A DNA stretch of 64,000 bases, taken from Branchiostoma belcheri. Lineage: Eukaryota; Chordata; Leptocardii; Amphioxiformes; Branchiostomatidae. Shown here piece after piece: positions 38,991 to 48,630 of this stretch (its first letter is position 1; the number at the start of each line of letters is the position of its first letter). Where the stretch lies: assembly GCF_001625305.1 (NCBI RefSeq), contig NW_017803379.1, positions 2,241,594 to 2,305,593 of the forward strand. Direction: 5' to 3'. Below the pieces are notes generated by a model. That model had not been told where the DNA came from, did not search any database, and worked only from the letters and a program-made list of their open reading frames with translations. The position numbers and the translations under genes are program-made.

Positions 38991-40312
38991 TGGAGGTTTG
39001 TACCCACCACAGACACAGCTAGGCTTTCCCTCGCACAAACGGCCAGGTCACCCAGCCTTGTCTCTCCCTTTGACGGCGGTCTAGTGTAATCAGAAGCATG
39101 ATTTTTAGGTTTTATTCACTGTAATTGTTGCCCATTGTTGTCTTTGACCCCTCTATTCTCTTCTGAGCAACAGGTTAGCTACAATGGATCCAGTGTCAAC
39201 TGTACACCTGAGCAAGCATCAGACATTAGCGTCTGTCTGACAAATTAAAGAAAAATTCATCAAATATTACATAGTTTACAAAATGTCGATGACACTGTAA
39301 CATTATCACAAATTTTATTTTCAGTCATGAAAACTTGTACAAAATGAGTCAGAATTATTACATAACAATTATATCTTCCACATATATTCAATTGTTGTTG
39401 ATGTGTCACAGTGAGGACGTGACAAATGAGATGTCCGGTACATTATGTCTGCCCCACGCTTCACTACCCTTTGAATAGCGAATGTGGGGCAAGCCTGTAC
39501 AACCTGCCACTGTTTAAAGCTGCCGGCCCGCTATTGAAGCTTAATTGCCCGTCAACGGCCCCTCCCCCTTTCCCACTGCATTGTCAAAAGGTGGCATATC
39601 TAAGGTCACCCGATGTTTCCAGCCTTTCTATGGGATTTGCACGGCTATACCCTGCTCAACATATCTACAAGTAATGGAGATTTAATTGCAGGTGTACAAC
39701 ATTCGGTAATCAATCACTTGCTCTACACAGACACGGTAATTCCACTGTCGGTCATTAAATGGCCGTGATATACAGCACTGTGAAAGGGAATGCCTCACTG
39801 GTGGATACAAAAGTTTCAGACTGTTTCCCACACGGAAGGGGTTCAACATCTCTGTCACTTTGAGTGACAGGAACAATATTAGACAATATCAAAGTCATCA
39901 GCTGTCATCTGCAATATTGTCTTGTTGTAAAATGCCTCCATCACTCTTAGTGTGTGGTGATCATATCAGTTTGGTGGTATATATTATGTGATGGTGTGGT
40001 TCGTAATATAGTCACGTATTTGACATATAAAAGAGTGTTACAAAGCCACCAGATCTATGCAGCCATCACCTCTGACATACAGGCAATCACAAAGAAAAGC
40101 TATTTCTCATCACCAGTTTTCAGACACTATTTTCTGTTAGACAGTCTTTCCTTGCCACTTCTAGCTACAATAAATATTGCTTTTGAATTGTTGCAACACA
40201 GTCATACACAGACTCTCATTACAGGTATACTTATACATACATGTGTATACATTGTACATGTAAATAAAATCTAGAAGCACGTTTAGTTTTTCATATTTCC
40301 CTACTACTTTAA

Positions 40313-41054
40313 GACCCTGTTCATACCAGACTTATATTTAGCGGTTTCAACCGGTTTTTCAAAAACCCGGCTAAAACCCTTAGCGTTCATACCAGACTTT
40401 TGATAACCGGTTTTGTAAAAATCCTGTCCGGCGAATATCTAATTAATCGGCCATGACTGCAGTTTGAATAACCGTTCCTCTCGCTCTTCTGATTGTTTTC
40501 CTTGGCCTTCTTGCTTGTATGCCGTCTTCAGTTTTTTTTTTTTTACCTTAGTGCGGCACTGATCCTTTATCTTCAAGAAATCAGCCTCCTCCAACATTTT
40601 TGTTTCGGTAGAGCCCTCGCCCCCCCCCCTAGCTTTTTCGAATTTGGCGACTCCTGCTCTCCAACCTAAGTATCAGGAGCGTCCCGTTCGCCGACCAGGT
40701 TGCGTTTGCTGATTCCATCGCAAAATGAAGAAAAACCGTGGAAAAACAGTGGAAACGAACTCAAGTTGGTCAAAACAACGCGCTCAAAAAAGCTTGCAGG
40801 TCGCACACGGCCAGGATGCTGACCCCGTGACCCCGGAATTATGACGCAAAAAACCGGTTCAATAAACCCTTAGCGTTCAGACCAGGTTTTTCGGTGGAAA
40901 AACCCCTCAAAAACCACCTCCCGAGGTGGTTTTTCAAAATCGGATTTAAACCCCTAAAAAACCGGTTAATTTGCGTTCACACCAGGTTAAATAAAAACCG
41001 GTTTTTGAAAAACCGGTTGAAACCGCTAAATATAAGTCTGGTATGAACAGGGTC
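40313..41054. mobile_element. Harbinger-type element (742 bp) with internal Myb/SANT relic
   Basis: Perfect inverted repeats of about 55 bp start GACCCTGTTCATACCAGACT and close with the complement. TAA flanks both ends (40310-40312 and 41055-41057), a TWA duplication as in PIF/Harbinger. Inside, the motif GCGTTCAnACCAG recurs near 40384, 40873 and 40973, extending the terminal repeats as degenerate subterminal copies. The middle part is more GC-rich and encodes a broken Myb/SANT-like protein on the minus strand. No DDE transposase remains. Confidence 0.87.
40439..40718 (-). pseudogene. Broken Myb/SANT-like DNA-binding protein gene of a Harbinger transposon
   Basis: From the ATG at 40718 the first frame reads MESANATWSANGTLLILRL, matching the start of a Myb/SANT-like domain (W...xxxLLxLRLW). 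It hits TAG at 40629 next to a C10 run. A second frame, from 40597, gives EEADFLKIKDQCRTKVKK, matching the third-helix part (QCRxKxKxLK). After a T13 run the third frame gives LKTAYKQEGQGKQ and ends at 40439. Two frame changes, at or near homopolymer runs, break the gene. Autonomous PIF/Harbinger elements carry such a Myb-like protein beside the transposase. Confidence 0.65.
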
Positions 41055-41644
41055 TAAGTCAGAGACTTTAAAACAAATGGTATGCACAAGTGTAATACAA
41101 GATTTCCAACCTTCAACATAAGAACAAAGAACACATTTCTAGACAGAAATAATGACATGCTGCACCTGTGAATAGTAAAAGGTGGGTATCAGGTCATGTC
41201 TCAGGTCAGGTATAATGAAAGGAGGTGAACACACTTCCTCACTTACCTACTTAATTGGATTTTGTCTGTGACCTAAGCTGACCCTTGTGGTAATGATACT
41301 ATGACTACTGTAGTATAGAGAGGACAGATGTAGATATTCTGTGAAGAACAAGAGTTCATAAGCTTTGTGGAAATGACATTAACACTGTTACCTTCGGGAA
41401 GAATATTTCTTGTCCCATATATGCATCCTCTTGAAAGGAGGTTTCAGATATGTGTGCAATGTTTGAATTGAACATAATGTTCTTCATTTGAATTGTCCAT
41501 TGCAATCCCTTTAAAAAGTTGCCATCTACTTGTATCTGGATCAATGTTTAGGCAACAGCATCACACTTTGGACTTGACATATATCACTATTAGTAAGTGT
41601 TCTTTCTGTAGATTAGATTGTTGATGTGCTTCAACAATTATCGT

Positions 41645-41850
41645 TTGTTTGTTTTGTTTGTTTTTATTTGTTTACCCAGGGTGTACATATCGCCACTAAG
41701 GCGTTTTTCAATGTGCCCTGCAGGCATACATAAATAAAATATACAAGAAAATAACAGATATAACAAAATGATAAGTCAACTTATAAGTACAAATTAAAGT
41801 CAACTTAGTACAAATAAAAGTAAAAGTACTATATAATGCCGCAACTCAGT
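41645..41850 (-). repeat. Probable LINE 3' tail
   Basis: Minus-strand reading gives a block with GCCTGCAGGGCACATTGAAA, CCCTGGGTAAACAAATAAAA and then CAAA-like repeats. The layout (AT-rich body and CAAA tail) parallels the LINE end at 30018. No reverse-transcriptase residues are left, so the class is inferred. Confidence 0.4.
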
Positions 41851-44064
41851 AAGGTGGTAATAAAACAAACTTGTCAAACCACACTTGTCGTAATACCATT
41901 CTGGATCCTTGCAATAACAATTCCAGTTATCTAGGACCAAGATCACAAGAGTAACAGTCATCACAAGTTCAAGGCAAGTTCAATACTGGGCCTCCATTGC
42001 TAAGTAAAATCTAAAATTTACAACAAGCTTCATAGCATTGATAATAGCATTACCAAGCAATAATGTAAGGAGCATGATTATATGTATAATCCCTTTGTAA
42101 GCTTGTCTAAGTAATTCTCATTCATACAGTGATCCTCCATGCAGCTTGTAACGATGTGGATTTGAACGGCAGTGGAATGCACACCAGCTTGGAAGGTAGC
42201 CAAGTCATTAAGAACAGGATGATAGTCACTCATACTTTATCATCATTGCTTTTGTTGTGTAATGTAGGAGCTTATCACTCTGCTCACATCGTGATGTGCC
42301 TTTTTGTTGTTCAAAATCTCCTGAAAGTGAGGAGGTGCATAGGGATGATCTTACTTACTGTCCATACTAATTGATATTGATTACAGTAGCATGTCACATG
42401 TAAGGTTGTTAAGTGGACCTCTAATACCTTTTCACCTTGAAAAGGCGTCTCAAATTCATTAGGATGTACATGTGTATAATGATAATAAGGCTTTACTGAG
42501 TTGTTGTATTACAAATAATGAAGCCGAGCTACAATTATGTTGAGGGTGAAGCTAGAAAGTTTTTCTGTAAAAGTACATTGGACAATTGAAAATTAATTTC
42601 ATGATGCATTGGCAAGAGTCAGTCCATAGGGTTTTCCCAAGTTATGCTTAGCTTTGCAAAACTGAGAATAATTTTAACTTTCAACTAAAGAAGCGCCCTG
42701 GTAGACCATTTTACTGTGGAAAGCAATTCTCTGATTTTCTCCTTACTGACAGGGGACAGTGTCGCTCATTAGCATATTGATGAGGAAGATTCTACTTGCT
42801 GATCAGTCTTGCTATTGACATCTGACAAACTGGTAATATGTTACATGTCGCCTTTTGGCTAGACATGTGGGACAACTGATTATGGGATAGACAAAATGGA
42901 TATTTGGGTTGCTTATTGATTATATGTCAGAAAACATGGTATATCCCAAGATATCAAGTGAGGTATCAAGATAGATGTGATTATCAGTTTACTGTCTCCA
43001 GCAATTATCACCTTCGATGGATTCTTCCCATTTGAGATAGCAGAGATGACAGCAAGTCAGTGATTTAACACTTTTGGGGCAGGTTCTGTGACAATGGAAA
43101 ACAATTTATTGATTTTAAAAAGGTGAATGGAAAAAATGCAAATCATTAAAATGTGGAGAAGTTGCAAGAACATTTTCCCTTGACTCAAACCCCATAAGTT
43201 TTCCTGATAAGCCATAGTAAGTTTATATAGAAAGACAGTTTAACACGTTAACTAGTCTAGTCGCTATTAGTTTTGAAGGGCCAGCCACTGGCCAGGGTTA
43301 TATTCTGGCCTGTTACACCAGGAGACATTTCTTCTAGCATGCCACATCACCAAGAAGACTTATCAGACCGAGATCTGATCCAGACTAACAGGTGCTCAGA
43401 CAAGTGGAGCCAGACTTAATCATCTCAGTTTTGTTTAGAAAGACAGAAATTTTCTGCCAGACTGAGAAAATGTCAGATCACTGAGGAACACTTTTGTTTG
43501 GGTAATGAGGAAGACATACCGGAGGAATACACCTATATGTCTTGGGTTCTGCTCATGAGTCATAGGAAAATTAATGTTGTATCCTCAGATGGTATTATTG
43601 GATATGTCACTAATACAAAGGATTTTCTTACTGTTCATTATGATATTAGGTATTGTTCTCAAGAGATTTGTATGATGGATGGTAGAAACTGATGAAAAGT
43701 CCAATTAAAAATATTGATCAGCCACTTTTGATGGAGAATGAAATACTCCATGAAGGCTCTTTAAAGCAGTCTCTGTGTTTCTGTTCTTTCCCATTCCCCA
43801 AATAGTATAAAAAGCCTAAAAAATCTGCTTATAAAACATTCACCCAGACCCCCCACATCTGCTTGGAGGTGAGTTTATAGTTCAAGGGAGTGACAGACAT
43901 CCCCCTGACCACAGAGTGCCCCTCAGCAGGGGTTGTTTGGTTGCCCCCATGCATTATCTATTTAGATCCTCAGTAATTGGGATCAAAGTAATTATCCTGC
44001 TGGGATGATTGACAGGTCTTGTGGACAGCATGCCATCCCATACCCACCCTTGCTGCATGTCTTA
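41851..44064. other. Gene-free stretch
   Basis: No exon, element or RNA gene recognised. Confidence 0.5.
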
Positions 44065-44267
44065 TAGCCTCTACCAGGCTTCTGGAAGTGGCTGTAATTG
44101 AATTTGAGAAGAAATTGGCCAAATAGACAGATGATATGCTAGGGGAGTTGGTCAGTTTGCTGCTCCAAGTTGTTCTCTTAGCACAGACCAGCAACCCCTG
44201 GCATATCATCTGTGTATTTGGCCAATTTCTTCTCCTTTTAGCCGCTTCTCAATCCTGGCAGAGGCTA
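44065..44267. repeat. Long-stem foldback element
   Basis: Arms of about 80-85 bp pair around a loop of about 35 bp. Shared blocks include TAGCCTCT, GAGAAGAAATTGGCCAAATA, ACAGATGATATGC and AGGGG. One arm carries small indels relative to the other. TA at both outer edges fits a TA-target MITE, but the family is not known. Confidence 0.7.
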
Positions 44268-45099
44268 GGACTGCTTATCCTGGAAAACTTTGTTGGTTCT
44301 CTTCTGGAAGTATGGAAAACTAGATGTATAAAATTTCCTTTAAAGGTTTGGCCATTGGCAGACAGAGTAGTGCTGAACAAGACAGTGACTATCCTCCAGC
44401 AAGTAGTAAACTACAAATGTATCTGTTTCTGAGCTATTCACCTTCTTCCACTAGATTTTGCCTTATGGCGTCTGAGATAATTTAAGATAATTTTACAGTT
44501 TTGAATGCTGTTGATAGTATGAAAGAGTTTTATCTAACCACAGTCACCACCAGAAGCGTGACTACCCTCAATCCATGAGCTGTTCCCTGGTTGACAAGGT
44601 TACCTAACCTGCCTTGCCCATCATGGGACACTAGTCCATTAAATATATTGCTGGGTTGACTGAAGCAATTCCGGAGGTAAAGTACCTCGCTGAAGGATAC
44701 CACACCAGTGTGTATTCTCAAGATGTCCGGAGGGCTTGCTCTTGGCTAAAGAAATGCTATTTCTCTTTTATGCATTATGTCTTACTAGAAAAAATATGGG
44801 AAAAAGCAATTGAATGTTGACAAGAGATGACCAAAAAGCCATCATGAAATTTAAGCACATTTGCAAAGTTGCATATTTCATACCTTTACTGTTTTCTGTA
44901 TGTTGACATCTCTTGTCTCATAACAAACTGTGGTGTTTGTTTCCTGTCAATATCAGGTACTGCCTGAAATGTAAAACCACCTATTTTTCATCAGTTCCCA
45001 GTGGGCGGAGTCAGCCTGGGCACTACATGGGCCGACTGGTAAACAAACCATTATCCCCGAAAACTAGTACACCACATCCTGACAGTTTTACCTGATTAT

Positions 45100-45600
45100 G
45101 CTTCATTTTCCAGGCTGGCGCCATTTCAGAGTTGCGTTTTCAGCCTCAAGTTTGATTGATTTGCGACTGATTACCGTGATTCTATGATGGATTGTGCGGG
45201 GAAATTTACTGAGGAGATTTCCATCTGGCTGGAGAAACACTTGTCTTACATCTGTCTGCATGTCCACACGTGCTGCAGACTTCCGCTGGATTCTGCCGGG
45301 GAAATTAACCCCGTCATTAATCATCTCGCTTCAACGTTAAGGTTGACCCGCCCGGGTCCGCAATCGGCGGAGCTGTCGATGGATGAAACGAGACTGTTTA
45401 ATGAAACGCTATTGATTTTTTTAGCACTTAAAAGTAATTACTTTGCATGCTCGGTTTCATCGCTGTTGCAGCAAAAGGTTACTCATATAACATGGCTCTC
45501 CTACCATTACCGCTTCCTTAAAGTGGTAAGTCACCGCTCTTTTACCCACATTGGTTCAGATATAAGACCCTTTATTGGGCAGACATATGACGCTTAGACA
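45100..45600 (+). promoter_or_regulatory. Candidate conserved non-coding block
   Basis: Higher-complexity, more GC-balanced sequence than its AT-rich surroundings, with clustered homeodomain-like cores (CATTAATCATC near 45316) and a POU/homeodomain-like composite AAGTAATTACTTTGCATGC near 45431-45449. A 137-codon open frame (45184-45597) crosses it, but has no recognisable domain and I do not call it a gene. Confidence 0.3.
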
Positions 45601-46176
45601 GATGGAAGTAACCTGTTGCTTCCGGGTAGAGATAGATTGGTACTTCAGGTGCAGTTAAAGTTAACTGTATTTTGCATTACTCATCAGGGAAGGGGAATGA
45701 CATTTTGTGCAGATGAGAAGAGATATGTCTCCACTTTTGTTGCTCCAGGGGTTGGACATTTGAGTCTATAACATGTAAAGAAAAAGTAGCACTGTGTATG
45801 CAACCCTTTGTCAACATTTTCAGATCAGAACCTTATCGCCCAGCCCCGCCCCGAAGGAATCAGAGCCCTTGTCAGACCTCAGATGCTTCTGTTGGGGAAA
45901 ATGTGGAAAATTTCACGGGCAGAATTCAGGTTTGCTATATCTAGCCTAGGATTACCCTAAATTTTATCCTGCCAGCATTCTGGTGATAGGCCCTCCTGGT
46001 GAGGGACTCCCCTGTGGACTACTGCCCAAAATTTATTACTGAGGTGTTGACTGCCTTATCCAGCTTGGCTGGTCCATTGGATCAGGTTATCCAGGAGGAC
46101 AGTTACATTTCACGGAGGGGGAGTTCTATTTTTTCTATGCAACAATTTGACAAGTACATTATTTTTCAGCACACTT

Positions 46177-46397
46177 TTATTACTCCGTGAAGGAGGTCAG
46201 GACCTCCGGACGGAGTGTTGTAATCGGCTGATTTTTCATGTTCGCAGTCAAAACACTGGGTTCTCTTTGTGTAATCGGCACGCAATTTTATACGCCGTCT
46301 GCGGGCATGCCCGTGTTGATGCACGAATGTGTATTTTTGCCGTTGCTACTTTCGCGGTCAATGTAATATCGCAGACGCACCCCTACAATTACGAGGC
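46177..46397 (+). repeat. Repeat family R, copy 1 (cut by the assembly gap)
   Basis: 221 bp identical to 47504-47724 except for one base (GTTGCTACTTT against GTTGCTGCTTT). It begins TTATTACTCCGTGAAGG and is cut off by the run of N at 46398. Confidence 0.95.
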
Positions 46398-46417
46398 NNN
46401 NNNNNNNNNNNNNNNNN
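46398..46417. other. Assembly gap (20 N)
   Basis: Twenty N. The real gap size is unknown. The base runs ACGAGG immediately left (46391-46396) and right (46418-46423) are the same hexamer. Confidence 1.
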
Positions 46418-47250
46418 ACGAGGGTTACCGGCCGGGCATGTACGTACGACTGGAGGTGCCCCACATGCCCTGCGAGTTTGTCACAACTTTGACGCCTCTT
46501 ACCAGTGACTTGTCGGTGCCTTGATGAGTGGTGAGGACAGTGTGGGATATGTGCAGGTGAGAGCACTTGTGTTCTATTAGCTATTAGCATGCCTAGTCCC
46601 TCCTAGTCATTTGAGTCCAGTGTTTAAGCGATCCTGCCTCTGGACCAAGAGGTTGGGAGTTTGAATCCCAGCTGTTGTTGCTCACAAGGTATGCACGCTA
46701 CTGGAAAGGGTCATTAGAAAAGGAGGTTAAGCCGTGGTAATTGTACTTGTGAAAAAGAGCTAGAGGGATTTCCCTGGTACAATGAACCTGCATGTACTGG
46801 ACATAGCGTCTGTCTTCTCTGTCACAACCAGTGGAAGAATAGCTCTTCAATGAGCTTAACTGGATCAAGATCACTTTCCTTTCCTTTCTTTCCTTTCTTT
46901 TAAAATCTTCTGAATCAAATACTGCAATCAGAAATCTCTTAATACTGCTTTGGTGTCAGACTTGCATTGTAGTCAATGGTATTGTCAGAATATTTCTAAT
47001 TGTACATTTTTGCACATTATTTTGCACAATGGTTCTGTTGTATAAAGATTGGAAACAATTTTCTTTAAGATGCGTCTGAAGAAGCATCGCTGGCACAAGA
47101 GGATCTTGAAGACCCGAGACCCCTTGATCTTCTCTGTGGGCTGGAGACGATTTCAGAGCGTGCCGCTGTACAGCATCCAGGACCACAACATGCGCAACCG
47201 CCTCCTGAAGTACACTCCTGAGCACCTGCACTGCAGCGCCACCATCTGGG
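46418..47250 (+). CDS. BMS1: BMS1 ribosome-biogenesis GTPase, two internal exons (fragment, frameshifted)
   Basis: Exon 46418-46556 begins right at the gap and reads [20 protein letters not shown]; exon 47070-47250 reads [18 protein letters not shown], then [13 protein letters not shown] and [17 protein letters not shown]. These match the conserved C-terminal half of BMS1, the nucleolar GTPase of the small-subunit processome. The intron between them has a GT donor at 46557 and AG before 47070. In the first exon the frame is lost after CEFV (a base short near 46482) and recovers before [12 protein letters not shown], with another compensated slip near 46504-46511, so this copy as written cannot be translated through. 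Other exons before or after were not found. A draft-sequence error beside the gap, a misplaced contig or a duplicated gene fragment are all possible. Confidence 0.8.
46613..46830 (+). mobile_element. tRNA-derived SINE in the BMS1 intron
   Basis: A tRNA-like head with CCTCTGGACCAAGAGG (anticodon-arm-like) and box B-like GAGTTTGAATCCCA is followed by a body with GGTATGCACGCTACTGG, GGTTAAGCCGTGGT and CTGGTACAATGAACCTGC. The body style is that of marine invertebrate SINEs. Borders are approximate; no target duplication was identified. Confidence 0.55.
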
Positions 47251-47503
47251 GTATGTTGGTACTGCAGCTATTTGTTTATTGATCCATGTACTGTTAATAT
47301 CTATATCATGGATGGCAAAGCTTAACAGTTGTTTATCGTGACTATATTTTTGCTGTCTTGCTCCCTGTTCATGATACTTCCACTCTGCATATGTTGATAG
47401 CATGATTTGAACAGTATAGTATAATAAAATGTTACATGTAATTACCATGTTTCTCTTACCTGTTTATGTATTACATATCCACTCTATGTCATGTGTATGT
47501 ACA

Positions 47504-48630
47504 TTATTACTCCGTGAAGGAGGTCAGGACCTCCGGACGGAGTGTTGTAATCGGCTGATTTTTCATGTTCGCAGTCAAAACACTGGGTTCTCTTTGTGTA
47601 ATCGGCACGCAATTTTATACGCCGTCTGCGGGCATGCCCGTGTTGATGCACGAATGTGTATTTTTGCCGTTGCTGCTTTCGCGGTCAATGTAATATCGCA
47701 GACGCACCCCTACAATTACGAGGCGAATTGGAATGGTCCAGAAAAACGCGTTGTTTGGAATAGCAGTGGGGTTCAAAAAAGTTCATGCAGATACGGGGTG
47801 GTTTTTATAAGTGGTTCCAGATGTTTTTGCCCATGGTTAAGAGATGCCAAGTTTTTTGGAAGATGTTCGCAGCCAAAAAGCATTCTTCCGTACGTCGCAT
47901 TTCTGTGTAATTTCGCATGTGGTGTTGCATTATGTCCGGGATGATGCACGTCTTTTTATTTTTACCGTAACTGTTTTGATATTGGAGTAAATGCTTATTT
48001 TCGAAACATCCCCATTTCTTTGAAATGGTTTCGTCCGTTTATGCAACTGTTACTGCGCTAATGACGACCAGTCGCGCTGTCCTGATACACCGCGAATGTG
48101 CGAGTGTTCCCTGTAGACAGTCCCGGGAGTCATTTTTTTGCACATTCCAGGAGCCAAACCAAAATACGTTCATGAACCGAGTCCAAAAAACCGAAACGTG
48201 AAAATCGGATGATCGGACCTGATGTACATTTCTCTTTCTATAGATTGTACACACAATACACACATCTTTAGATAATCTGGCCATGGCAGGTTAAAAAAAA
48301 AGTAACCCTGAATCATACTAGATTAGCGTAAATGGATGTTAATGCGTTCAAAACAAGAAAAAAATTGTTTCCGGGTATTAATCTCTTGAATCACGGCGCT
48401 GAATATTGACGCAAAAATATTTCGGGCATCGCGCGCCCTTCCCGCGTCACGTGTAGGCATCTCGCATCTCTGATTGGTTGTTGCGTCTTAAGATGACTGA
48501 GCCGACGCGCGTTTAAACAATTTTTCTTTGTTCGATTTATCACACTTCACAGAGAATTGTCGCCAATGGCTACTTCTTTTTGTTGCAATATATAATACTT
48601 CACGGAGAATTGTCGCCTATGGCTTCTTGT
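47504..48630 (+). mobile_element. Repeat family R, copy 2 (longer copy)
   Basis: Starts with the same 221 bp as copy 1 and runs on for about 0.9 kb of CpG-richer sequence than its surroundings. The left end can form a hairpin: ACTCCGT/ACGGAGT outside GGAGGTC/GACCTCC. Near the right end two copies of CTTCACnGAGAATTGTCGCC lie 54 bp apart (48544 and 48598), and CTTCACGGAG there is the reverse complement of CTCCGTGAAG at the left. No transposase frame was recognised, so the class is open. Confidence 0.6.

Larger units (their letters stand above)
30471..40309. other. Gene-free stretch
   Basis: About 9.8 kb with no recognisable exon. Contains a 169-bp tandem duplication (33655-33990), a short tandem repeat (35030-35093) and a tRNA-like SINE fragment (38840-38990). 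Confidence 0.5.

Noticed and set aside
45184-45597. 137-codon plus-strand open frame
   Set aside because: No domain, no signal and no clear splice or start context; kept only as a possible non-coding conserved block.
46147-46524. 125-codon open frame crossing the N run
   Set aside because: It joins repeat sequence to a BMS1 exon through unknown bases, so the fusion is an artefact.
47429-47944. 171-codon open frame in the second repeat copy
   Set aside because: Most of it is repeat family R sequence, and the same peptide occurs in copy 1; no transposase features.
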